A stretch of 64,000 nt of DNA. Origin: Gnetum montanum (taxonomy: Eukaryota > Streptophyta > Gnetopsida > Gnetales > Gnetaceae). The stretch's first letter is position 1. Each line of letters begins with the position of its first letter. The notes under the pieces were generated by a model. The model made no database searches and was not told where the DNA came from. It saw only the letters and a program-made list of their open reading frames with translations. The stretch covers positions 54,729-118,728 of the forward strand of contig MNCI01003839.1 of NCBI GenBank assembly GCA_015680685.1. Direction: 5' to 3'. The position numbers and the translations under genes were made by a program. Below, piece by piece: positions 21,823 through 31,879 of the stretch.

Positions 21823-24800
21823 TCAGATAGAGACGCTGTTGGGGATGCCCTTGCCGTCGAGGCGGCTCAAGTGCTGCAGGTTGGAGGCTCCCGGGTAGAG
21901 CAGCGTATAATCCACCTGCACGGGGCCGCGCCGGTTGGGAAGCTTCCGATCTGTGTTCCTAAGGCAGATGCCGTGCTCGATGCGGCGAAGGCGCTCCGTG
22001 AAGCGCTGGAACGCGGCGAGAGCGCGCGCGTCGTCGGTCCACATGCTGCTGTCGCGCTGGCCCAGGTACACCTCATCGGCGGACCGCCGCGACAGGATCT
22101 CGATCAGAGCGATGCCCAGAGTGGTCCGCAACTGGTTCGTCAGCGTGCGCAGCAACGCCTCGTCGCGCCCCATGCACAGCAGCGACTTCTCCTCGTCCGT
22201 CCCCGCCGGCGGAAGCAGCCGCCGGCTCATGGTCGGCCTCGCCGGCATGAATCCCGCGTACGCGTACTGCCCGAAGTTGACGGCCGCGTGCAGCGCCGAG
22301 GCGACCCACATGATTATGCACAGCGCCTGTTGCAGGTCCGCCAAGCAATCCATGGCGTACCACCACGTTTCGGCGCCCTTGTCGCCGTGGCCCTCGCGCC
22401 GGATCTCCTTCCACCACTCCTGCAACTCCGCGTCCGCGCACACGGCGTGGTCGTCGGCGTAGTAGAGGCCGACGTAGTCCTTGACCCACTCGCGGATGGC
22501 GCCCCAGATGTCCAGACCGTCCACGGCGTAGGGGTAGTCCTCGATCAGCAGCCTCAGCCCGTGCTCCTTCGTTTCGTCCTCCTCCGCCATTCCCCTGCAT
22601 CCATCCATCCATCCCAGTTACTAAACTTATACTCCTACCCCTGCTTCAAAAATCAAGAGCTTATTTAAAAGCGACGCACACCTGTTGACCAGATCCGTGG
22701 GCAGAGCCTGGTCGTTGAAGCGCCAGTGCTTCTTGTAAATGGCGGAGGACATCTCCAGCGCGAACTTGCCGGGAAACACGGTTTTCTCCAGGATTCCCTC
22801 CCCGTTGATGAGCGCGAGCCGCGCAAATGCGTTGATGTTTAACGTGTCCCGGAAGTGCGGCTGCAGCAGTTTGTAAAGCGGGTGTAGCACGCTCAGCTGC
22901 CTGTTGGTGGCTATCGCGTACGGTTCCACCACGGCGTGTGTTAAAAGCCTGCACTCGTCCATACACCAACAAACAATAGAATACATGCGTGTGTCAATGC
23001 TTTGAAGCAGTTGCATTGAGTTACTGAAATCGAGATTTTATTACGTAGAACAGGGTAAGAAAACTGAGATCTTCGTCGGTAATTGATAAACTACCAGTGG
23101 CTGATCAGCTGGTGATGGCCTGAGTCGTTGACAGCGACATAGGCCTTGGCAAGCATCCACAGCAAGCCCTCCAGACCCTGCTGTTCCGGCGCCGGCGTAA
23201 AAACTCTCTGCATCGCTGGATCGCTATCTGTGCGTGGCAGACACAGCTCGATGGCCACAGGCGCGAGCTTGCCGTCGTCTTTGAGAAATAGAATGGTCCT
23301 GCTCGCGTACACCTTCACTCCGTCCAGAGCGTTAATGCGATTCACAAACGGCATAATCGTATCGTGGTGATCCAGAAGAAATAGTCTCTTGTTGCTGATG
23401 GCCTGGTAAGGATGCACCCACTCATAATCAATCCATTATTATGGTGCAATGAGATGTTTAGGATATTGGTGTACTAACCCAATGTCAAATGGGTTCCATT
23501 GAGTTATAAAATTTCGATGCTTTACAGATTTCAAGGACAAGCAGTGTTATAAATTTGACAACACAATTTCCCAAAACAAATTCTGCGGGTGCCAGTAGTA
23601 CAAAGCCAAAAACTCAAATCGGCTCACCTCCTGCACCGTCAGACCGTCAAGATACTCTCTGATTTGCCATTCCGTTATGGTACTTTCCTTGGGGCCATAC
23701 ATATATTCGTCCAATTCGCTCGTGGGCGGAAATTTCTGCAATAATGCTCAGGATCGATCATATTTCCCTTCACTCTCAACTGCATAATAAATACATAAAA
23801 TTGAGAAATGGCGTAGCTGATTTCAGGGTAGTTGCAGACCATACCGTGAGGCGCTGGATCACGACAGGATTCACTCCGGCCAGCATTTCTCTAGCGAATT
23901 CCTCGTCGCTTCTCCAAGCATTGCTATCACCTGCAGGAGCCGTAGCGTTTATATCACTTCATACTTCAATTATCTTATGCCAAATGCCAAATCCAGAACC
24001 CTTTGTTTGGGAACCCATGAAAAACTCACGCTGGATGACTTGCGGAACAGGGTATTTGAGGAGAGCGGCGCCGTCGTTGTTGAGAACCTCCCTGAAGAAC
24101 TCGAGCGGGATCTTTTGGCGGCATTTTTCGAGAAGAGATATTTGCGGCAACTTGATGCTCCCGAAATACAAGTCGAGGACGTCTCCCATGGAGTCGAAAT
24201 CCTTGGGAGTGGGGTCGAAGTGCGACTTGACGTAGGGAACCATCAGCTGGATGGCAGATTTCATGCCGTATGCCAGGAAATCTGACATCTTGACCTGGCT
24301 GAAACGCTCATCCCGCGGCACGTAGATGTTGAGGTCCAGCAAGAACAACCGGCTCTCCGATTTAGAGTCTGCACAAACCAGAACCATACCGAAAAGTTTA
24401 TTTCATCAAATTAGTTGGCCTTATTAAGGCTCGGTATATGGGGTTGTTACAACTCAAACAACTCAAGATAATAAGTACTTGCTACCTAGAATGTGTATAC
24501 ATGCTCTAACTGACCAAGTAATGTTTTATTGAGTAAAGAGGGTGTAGAAAACTTATTATGCATTAAAGTAGAATGAGATAGGTATAAGTACGCATCTTAC
24601 ACTTAGACATTGCAACAACAAACTTTAATAGATCTCCGTAAAGTAATACCTATTGGAATCAAACCCATAACTTGGAGTCTCCTCAACCCATGGATGTAGT
24701 GTTCATTACTCATTTACAACTACTTTCTCTTGGAAAGTGAATGGGCTCTTCCTTAACTACTATGCATGTCCATTTGCATTTTGGATGACCATTACCAGCC

Positions 24801-26679
24801 ATGCTTATGGGTCCTTGGGTTCACTGACATATAGAGGTGGAATCTAGAAACATTTATTTAAATAAAATAAAAAATGATTTTATTCTCAACCAGGCAAATA
24901 GAATAATGGTAACTATTGGTACCAATATATACTTAGAATTTTTTAGAGTCAAGCCTTCATGGTGGATGATAATGGAGACACTCCCCTCCCTCTTGTGTAA
25001 TTGGGGTTGTGCTACCAACCTTGGTAATGTCATGTTGATTGCTCATTTGTCTAGTTGGGGTTGCTCATTTGTCCTAGATGATGTCATGTTCATCATCATT
25101 TGTCCTTGATGACATCATGTTCATTTCTCATTTTGCTCATTTGTCTAGTTGGGGTTGTGCTACTAGCTTTTATAACATGATGTTTGGAAAATTTCAAAAA
25201 CAAAAAAGCTTGGCCTTGCAACTTCTTTTTTATTATTTGAAATGCATACCAATTATTCTCTTTGCTTCATTTATGAACAAAAATATATTTTATATTATTT
25301 AAATATGTATTCTTGGGTCTCACCTTGGATACTAGCGGACCACACAAAAGTAGGGCCTAGAGATAAATAAGTATGGTGGATGATGATCATTATATATACA
25401 TACATTGAAAGCCTTGCATCAAAGACATCCTATGGAAAATGTTATGCTCTTCCCCCATTAACAATTCATCACACAGTTTCTATTGATAAGGTGATAAGAC
25501 CATTAATTACAAGATGATAAGACAGATAGCCCCGTTCTCAAGTAAGAGAAGGAATAAGTCAGCGTAAACTCTTTTGGAGTAGCTGCATACCGAAGCTCGA
25601 AAAGCCTCACAATCTTAGAAAATAGCAACTTAAATCACTCCAAATAATATTAAATAGATTACCAACCACCACAAATGATGACTCCAAATAATATTAAATA
25701 TTAATTCCCACTAATAAACAACAAGAGCAAAGTTTGGAAATCCCAAATAGAATATTCGGCTCTTACCAGTCCGAGTTGGAGGACGTCCGGTTCGGCAGCG
25801 GCGAGGGTAGGGATACCGGGCAGAGCCACCCAGAGGAGGCCTGTCGATGCCGTTATCGGGGTCACCAAGATCGTTGTAATAATCGTAATCGTAGATTCTC
25901 TCCCACTTCTTTCTCTCGCCCTTGCCGTCTCCTCTCTTGTTTTCAAGCTCACTCTGTCTCAGCGCCTTCAGACCATCTGGGGTATCCGCAGGCAAATAGT
26001 TCTGTAGATTCCACAAGTGATTCAGAGCTGTTAATTTCAGTAATAAGGGCCACGATTGATCATCGACAGGAGAAGAAGTATTATTATTAGTTTAGTTACT
26101 GTACCTTGTTGGAGAAGAAAATACGTTCCTTCTTCTCCTTGGAGAAGGGGTATATCCACGAGTAACAATCGAAATGGACGTCCACGTTGCCCTGCAGATG
26201 CAGCGTGAAGGATTTGAGGAAGAACTCGTTGTGATGCTGGTTCTTCACCAGAATGGCTCCCGGGATCCCCATCTGTTGATCCCACTCCATTTCCAATTGG
26301 AAACGGAGGTCCCCTGACGTAATCTCGTGCCTGCTGAATATCCAGTGCTTCAGCTTCGCAGTCTTACTGACGTGCGCATTTTCCACTGAGAAAAAAAAAC
26401 AGAAAAAATAGGAAGAAAATCAGAAACCCCAAATTAGTTTCCCCTCTGCTTTTCTCGGTCGTAAATAATCGGATCGCTCGAAATCGGAAGCAAGCGAAGA
26501 CGACACTCACAGTGATCTGGGTGTTCAGAGCTGACGAGCTGAATTGAAACGCTCCGGCCGAAGAACTCGCTGATGCGGTCAAGGAAGTCGGCATAGTAAT
26601 CATTGAGATCGATGAAATTCTTCTTCTGAAGGATGGCCTGCCCGTTGATCTTGTGGCTACCACGATTGAAAAAACCCAT
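21823..26679 (-). CDS. LOX: Lipoxygenase, predicted cytosolic 9S type, nine exons, intact
   Basis: Oxygenates linoleic and linolenic acid, the entry step of oxylipin synthesis. Exons: 26511-26679, 26105-26385, 25767-26001, 24030-24368, 23845-23930, 23628-23735, 23095-23402, 22682-22948, 21823-22594. They add to 2565 bases (854 residues plus stop), all introns are GT-AG and phases agree. A PLAT domain (residues 1 to about 150) contains [12 protein letters not shown], and [15 protein letters not shown] follows. Iron ligands by alignment with soybean LOX-1 are H508, H513, H700, N704 and the C-terminal I854 (tail GIPNSVSI). T565-V566 is the pair usual in 9-lipoxygenases, A551 predicts S stereochemistry, and R717 is the conserved substrate-site arginine. 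No transit peptide is visible before [13 protein letters not shown]. The last exon is clearly G+C-rich. Activity is inferred. Confidence 0.95.
23430..23525 (+). repeat. SINE-like fragment in lipoxygenase intron 6
   Basis: 'attggtgtactaaccc' followed by 'gggttccattgagttataaaa' resembles the box-B and tail part of the copy at 12980-13165 ('gcattgagttataaa'). The match is short, so this is tentative. Confidence 0.3.
24600..24720 (-). repeat. SINE-like sequence in lipoxygenase intron 3
   Basis: On the minus strand GGGTTTGATTCC (plus 24655-24666) is a near-consensus box B. It follows 'ctccaagttat' as in the copies at 28205-28460. A box-A-like segment would lie near 24700-24715. Confidence 0.45.
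24990..25180. repeat. Minisatellite-like repeats in lipoxygenase intron 3
   Basis: The words 'catttgtctagttggggttg', 'gatgatgtcatgttcat' and 'gatgacatcatgttcat' alternate several times in about 190 bp. The intron is 1398 bp, the longest in the gene, partly because of this and the SINE-like insertion. Confidence 0.7.
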
Positions 26680-26721
26680 GTTTCCAGCGATTCTACTCTG
26701 ATCGCTGCGCTGCGCCTCGAG

Positions 26722-26763
26722 ACTTCAGTTGAAGCTTCACTTCAGCTTCAGCTTCAGCTCAGC
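26722..26763. repeat. Short CTTCAG repeats in lipoxygenase leader
   Basis: Repeats of 'cttcag' and 'gcttca' lie 43 to 84 bases upstream of the start codon. They are probably in the 5' untranslated region. No clear TATA box was found at the expected distance. Confidence 0.6.
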
Positions 26764-28200
26764 CTTCTCAGGAAGGATTGTTATGAAGAGCAGGAAACGA
26801 GCCGAGTTGAATCCGCCTTTGATGCGTAGAAAACCGCAGCTTCGTTGCAATTTCTAATGCTCGCAGGCGCAGGCATGAAAAGAATGGGATAATTGTTCGG
26901 TTGGAAAGGTGATTAAAAATTTCTTTTCGAGCAGACGGATCTAATTCAGTGTTCAAATAACCGGAAAATAAGTCAAATAAGCATATTTCAAGAATCACGA
27001 ACCATATTATATTTAAAAATCACAAACATAATACCTAAATCTATTGACCCTAACTGTCTTCCCACCTCTCGCGCTGCTGCTGTTGATCCTCAATGTAAAA
27101 GCGGGAGCTGCGTAAAACCAGTAAACCACAGATTAGTATGATATCACTTGAATGGGAATCCAGACAGCCATTGTTTTGACAAAATCCATGTGGACCATTG
27201 CACTTGGCCTCCATTTCTTGACCGGAGCATCCTCAAATGCCTTAGATGCCGTCCGGATTACGTAAATATTTTATATTCACGATTAGCATACCTATATGCA
27301 GGGGATCTAAGACTCTCAAAAGCACAAAGCATACATACGTCCCAGCATTCCAGTCGAATTGTGGTCAAGAATTCACGTGCGGACGCGGACCACTATGAAA
27401 GGTTCAAGTGTGCAAGGTTCATACAATAAAAGCAGCGGCCAAGTGGCAAAGCTCGTTCAGCCTACGAAATTGTATACTGTGCCTCCGTATTCATTCCACG
27501 CTGTTGCAATTTTGCAATTTGCAAAGCAGGAACAAGCTAAGGTTCCCAACTGAAACCATGTGGTCCTAGAACTGTCTCTTGTCCAACGGCATTTAATGAT
27601 GAAACAGTGGTCTTAAAATTCTGTCTCTTCTCCAATGACATTTAATAATGAAAGTCGGTGGTTCTGAAATCCTGTCTTTCTCCAACTACATTTACTTATT
27701 CGGGGAAGAAATCGATGGCTAATTCAGCATTTCACCATGCCTACAAAACATGGTTGTTTATTTCAATCAGGCTATGTCAAACCATGGTAAAGCAAACCCG
27801 GTATTTTACCTATCAATAGTCGTATTCACATTCGAACAGTGACACAGATCTGGCCCGCTGGCAGCACCAACACGACCTCTCCAAAACCACACAGAGGATC
27901 AATAAGCGCACCTACTGGCATGGACTTGTATTTATTTTGTTTCAGAGTAGTCAACAAATTTTTAATCAAGGTCTGTCTGCCTCGCAATAATAGCAATGGA
28001 AGACGTGCCCACTAACGGGTTGAACAGGAAGGCACTTGTTTGTTGCTCACGTGATATATGCCTGTCTAAGGGAGCAATCGTTCAGCTTGATGCAACCTAT
28101 TTTCAGAACAATGCGTGTTAGCTTTATCTTGGTTCAGTTGTCTTAGTTTACGGAAATGATTCGAAATCGAAAGCTCTAACTCATGGGTTCGTAGAAGAGT
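26764..28200. other. Lipoxygenase upstream region
   Basis: Probable promoter and 5' intergenic DNA. 'atattatatttaaaa' near 27003 and 'attttatatt' near 27266 are the only TATA-like words noticed, both farther from the start codon than usual. A three-copy repeat lies at 27560-27701. Open frames at 27148-27429 and 27359-27553 are short, overlap and match nothing I recognise. The last 50 bases contain 'aaagctctaactcatgggttcg', which repeats the SINE-like sequence that follows. Confidence 0.45.
27560..27701. repeat. Three-copy tandem repeat upstream of lipoxygenase
   Basis: Units of 47 to 51 bp start near 27560, 27607 and 27658, each with 'gtggt', 'ctgtct', 'tccaa' and 'acatttaat' or a close variant. 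They lie about 0.9 to 1.0 kb upstream of the start codon. Confidence 0.7.
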
Positions 28201-28204
28201 TCGT

Positions 28205-28310
28205 AGAAGATTGACACATTAGCTTAATGGCAATACTCTTGATTTGAAAGCTCTAAATCATGGGTTTGATTCTAGTGGGCACTCGTAAGTTATATGAGTT
28301 ATAAAGTAAA
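28205..28310 (+). repeat. SINE-like, tRNA-derived copy
   Basis: A box-A-like TAGCTTAATGG at 28220-28230 and a box-B-like GGTTTGATTC at 28263-28272 are 32 bases apart, as in a tRNA. The tail 'gagttataaagt' is shared with the other copies. Confidence 0.55.
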
Positions 28311-28319
28311 AAACAATGA

Positions 28320-28460
28320 TATATTAGCCTACATGTAAGATTGCTAATTTGGAAGCTCCAAGTACTAGGTTTAATTCTTGTGGGTAATGCTAAGTTATAA
28401 AGTTCTCATTGAACTATATATTTTGGGGTATATCTATATTACAATTATTTTAGGGTACCA
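28320..28460 (+). repeat. SINE-like, tRNA-derived copy with longer tail
   Basis: 'ttagcctacatgtaagattg' aligns with box A of the previous copy, and GGTTTAATTC at 28368-28377 is a decayed box B. The tail runs 'aatgctaagttataaagttc' then 'ttacaattattttagggt', which also occurs near 13130-13155. This gives the family a defined 3' end. Confidence 0.55.
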
Positions 28461-28699
28461 ACAGTAAAACACCCACCCCCTATTGTGCCCACCTAAGCAC
28501 AATCTATGAATGCCAATAAGATTGAGATTAATTCTACTTCATTGTAGCACTTTGATTTATATTAAATTTACTTTCTCACACTTACTTTCACATGTTATTT
28601 ACTTTTTGATGTAATTAGAATAATAATTTACTTTTTCATTTGTGTTAATAATTGAGTCGAAAGAGCTCAAATGACTTCAAGTGTAAACATGTGTTCACT

Positions 28700-29077
28700 T
28701 GGTAATCTTAGCAATGTTATTTCTTGTTAATCTTGTAGCAGATACATGAGTTCAGGACATGTACGACAAGTCAGAATCCAATAGTCATTGTCATTAAGCC
28801 AAAGTAGAATTTATTTCTTAGTTATTATATTAATTAATTAATTTCTATATTTTACTTTAGTTTGTTAAACATGTTGAACAATATCACGATCATATGTCTC
28901 ACTGAAGACTAAACCATACAAACTAGAGCTACTACTAGTCTAAGTGGGAAGACAATGATTGGTGATTTGTTAAATAACTTCCTAGACGCAAATGTTAGTA
29001 CTATCCATGAATTATGACATGGTCTACCATGATACTTATAGATCGTATGATGGAGCATTGGGCATATAGGTTGATCA
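28700..29077 (+). repeat. 5' LTR of element B
   Basis: It matches 46795-47174 with shared words such as 'gggaagacaatgat', 'atgatggagcatt' and 'aacaatatcacgatcat' (or close variants) and ends TTGATCA. The 5' limit is uncertain and could lie anywhere between about 28460 and 28708. Confidence 0.6.
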
Positions 29078-29082
29078 TTATT

Positions 29083-29103
29083 TGGCACCATTGTTGGGGA
29101 TGG
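29083..29103 (+). other. Primer-binding site of element B (tRNA-Asp type, decayed)
   Basis: TGGCACCATTGTTGGGGA differs from the classical tRNA-Asp site TGGCGCCGTTGCCGGGGA at three positions. All three are G to A or C to T changes, as expected from deamination of methylated cytosines on either strand. It lies 5 bases after the LTR end. Confidence 0.7.
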
Positions 29104-29210
29104 TGCTAATAGTCTAGGAGTTATATTATACAAAATTGTTGTATAGATTTTAATAATTTATTTTTTAAAAAATATTAAAATATTTGTAAGAACATACACA
29201 TTAATCAATC

Positions 29211-31150
29211 ATGTTTGCTTCTGACAAGGCCAATTCTCCACCTATTGCAGATAACACTGCAAAGAGTAATGATAGATCCAATTGTAACAATGATGATGAT
29301 GTGCAAAACTAAGTCAAATTCATTTACAATCATCCAAATTGCTACTATGCAAAATTTTCCTTTTATCTTTCATTAGGATAAACAAATGAGATGACAAGAC
29401 CTACAAGGAAACATTATGTTACAATTTGATAGAGCAACACCATCAATGCTCATAACTACATTGATGAAGAATGAGCTAGAAGTTGTTACAATTGAGTATA
29501 AGGTGCTTAATAAAATTTTTAAACCATACAAGCCTATAGAAGCCTAGTGCAAACAAAATCACTACATGGAAACTTGCTATGAATTTGCTAAGGATAAACA
29601 CACTGTCATTTCAATGACATCTTATTTAGAGGAGAGGATTAATTATTAATAAAAAAGGATCCATCATTGACATCCTCCTATTCTCAACATTAATGAAACA
29701 AGCAATCCATGGCTACAATCCACCTTGGTAAGTAACCAAAGATGATGAGGAACAAGAGCAAATAATCAAAGGGCTTCTAAGCCTAAGTCCTCTAGCAAGC
29801 AAAGAAAACACAATCAAGGAGGTCATAGAAGGAGAGTAAGCCAACATGGCTCTCTTATTTCTTCATCTTCTTCATCATTCTCATTATTTAGCTTTAACAA
29901 GTATGAACATAAATTGAGGGGATACCATAGATAAGGGATGAGATAAACAACTTCGATAGAGATGATAGAGAAAACAAATACAAATAACCTAGTAGAAACG
30001 AAGATAGAGATAGAGAAAAAAGATAGAGATGGAAACAAAAATAAGGATCGAGGACACAAACATCATAGAAGACACAAAAGATAACATATCAAGGATCATG
30101 GTTGTGAATAAGATTATCATGATCAATAAAGCTACATTAAATCCTTGTTGGCCATTAGAAGTATGATCAACATTAGGGAGGTTGTTCATATCCCAACCAA
30201 ACATGAACATGAACAACATTTCTAGATTTAAGGAAGGTTATAATGTAGATATGTAGAATTACATGTAAGCCTTCCTTGATGCATGTGTCTTGAAAACATT
30301 GAGAAGAAATGGTTAAAGTTCAAGTTGTTTCAAAGGACACATATCAAGTAGGCAAAGAGATGATACAAATCATTAGAACCAGACTCCATCAATTGATGAA
30401 GTATAATGTTAGAGCTATTCAATAACAAATATCAAACCTACTCAAGAGTGTCCAACTTAAGGAAGCATATCCAAGAATGGAGGCAACAGAACCATGAATC
30501 CCTTAATGTAGGTTTGGATAGGTACTATTCACTATCATACAAGTATCTAGGCCACAATGTTTCTCAAAGGAAGCAACTAAGGTACATCATAGATGGACTC
30601 TAAAACAAGACACATGAAATGCTTGAGGTCTATGTCCAAGGGATACTTTTAGAGTTGCGAGCCCATCAAATCCAAGAGCTCATTGACATGTAACTAGAAA
30701 AGAAGAAGAACTCAAAAAAAGGGAAAGTGCAAAGGAGCACAACATGAATGCATCACTTTGTAAGAGAGATGTACATGATTATAATGTATGGAAGGAAGAA
30801 GACCTAATGGAAGAAGTAATTCAAAGAAAGATCTTACAATTTAAAAATCTATATTAAAAATCATGACAAGGTTGAGAAATTCTAGAATTATATGGATAAA
30901 ATATTTACATCCACTCTAAAGATAAGAAAGGATAAAATAGAGTAGACACTAGCAAAAGAAGAAGAAGAAGGAAATAGAAATGGACATGTACAAGTAAAAA
31001 GAAAGAGCTACTGCAGTTGAAGAGACTACTAGGTCTAATTAAAAGGGAGATGATAGGTGTAATGGTTGACAATACAATCATCCTAAATAATGCTACGCTA
31101 TCATGACAGATCTATAAGAATAAGGGACATGTTTTGAATCTAAAGTTTGT
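29211..31150 (+). pseudogene. gag: Element B gag, degenerate
   Basis: The reading begins MFASDKANSPPIADNT at 29211. The clearest block is 30406-30603, MLELFNNKYQTYSRVSNLRK through a tyrosine-rich stretch to QLRYIIDGL. It continues after a stop with ELRAHQIQELI near 30650-30690. The same block is present in element C gag (41380-40990, minus) and element D gag (51880-52150). It fits the second half of the retrotransposon Gag domain. Lysine- and glutamate-rich sequence follows. Stops are frequent. Confidence 0.65.
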
Positions 31151-31879
31151 CAAGAAGCAAATGCCAAAGAGATTGCCTTATCTGCAAGGCAATTATAGGC
31201 AATCTTATTAGTAATAAAAATATTATCCAAATGAGGCTCCTTCTTAACCTTATCATCAATATCACTAGTAATGGTGAAACCATGATTTTGGGGAATGACA
31301 CTACCTAAGTAGTAGTACCCTACAGGAAACATGATCTTTATGGCTATTATGTTTAATAATTTATTTTTCCAGGTGGTGTTACTACTCATGCATCTCCACA
31401 TTACTACAATCTACTTGAATACCATGGATACACTACTCCACTAGTTGAATTAGCCTCTTATGCTTCCCACTAGCCTTTGTAATACCCTTAAGATTCTCAT
31501 ACTTCACTTCCTCTAGTACCATTGACACCAATGTAAGGTGAGATACCACCATAACCATAACAAAAGAATGCAAAAAGAGTAGTTCACATGCAAATGGATG
31601 ACAATGCCAATATCTCTAAGTGTAAGCCTCAAAAACATCCTTTCTTTAAGACAAGTCCCATGCCTGTGAAGGGAGCTAATGGATCTATCAATTCATCTGA
31701 TTTAATGTAAGAACCTATAGTTGTGGCTCTAATTCAAATTACAATATCTTGCAACCTTTCAAAATAGCTAGAATTTCCTTCAAACCAAAATTCATATGTT
31801 AGAATTGTCATGCTCACTCATGTAGTGAGCAATTAGATTAACATTGGAACTCTTCATCTAAAGAGAAAAGACTTAAGAA

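Noticed and set aside
22572-22612. An alternative start for a short protein at MDGWMQ or MDGCRG before lipoxygenase exon 9
   Set aside because: The ATG-rich sequence is the repeat 'atggatggatgg' in intron 8 directly before the splice acceptor.
21871-22668. Long plus-strand frames across the last lipoxygenase exon
   Set aside because: They are shadows of the G+C-rich exon 9 on the opposite strand. The minus-strand frame matches lipoxygenase over its full length.
27148-27553. Two overlapping plus-strand frames upstream of lipoxygenase
   Set aside because: Short, overlapping in different frames, no recognised motif and no splice pattern. Intergenic chance frames are the simplest reading.
28205-28310. 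Candidate functional tRNA gene
   Set aside because: Box A and box B are present but the arms do not form a cloverleaf by eye and related copies occur. A tRNA-derived SINE fits better.
29823-30219. Hydrophobic minus-strand frames in element B
   Set aside because: They lie opposite to gag and come from A/G-rich coding DNA read backwards.
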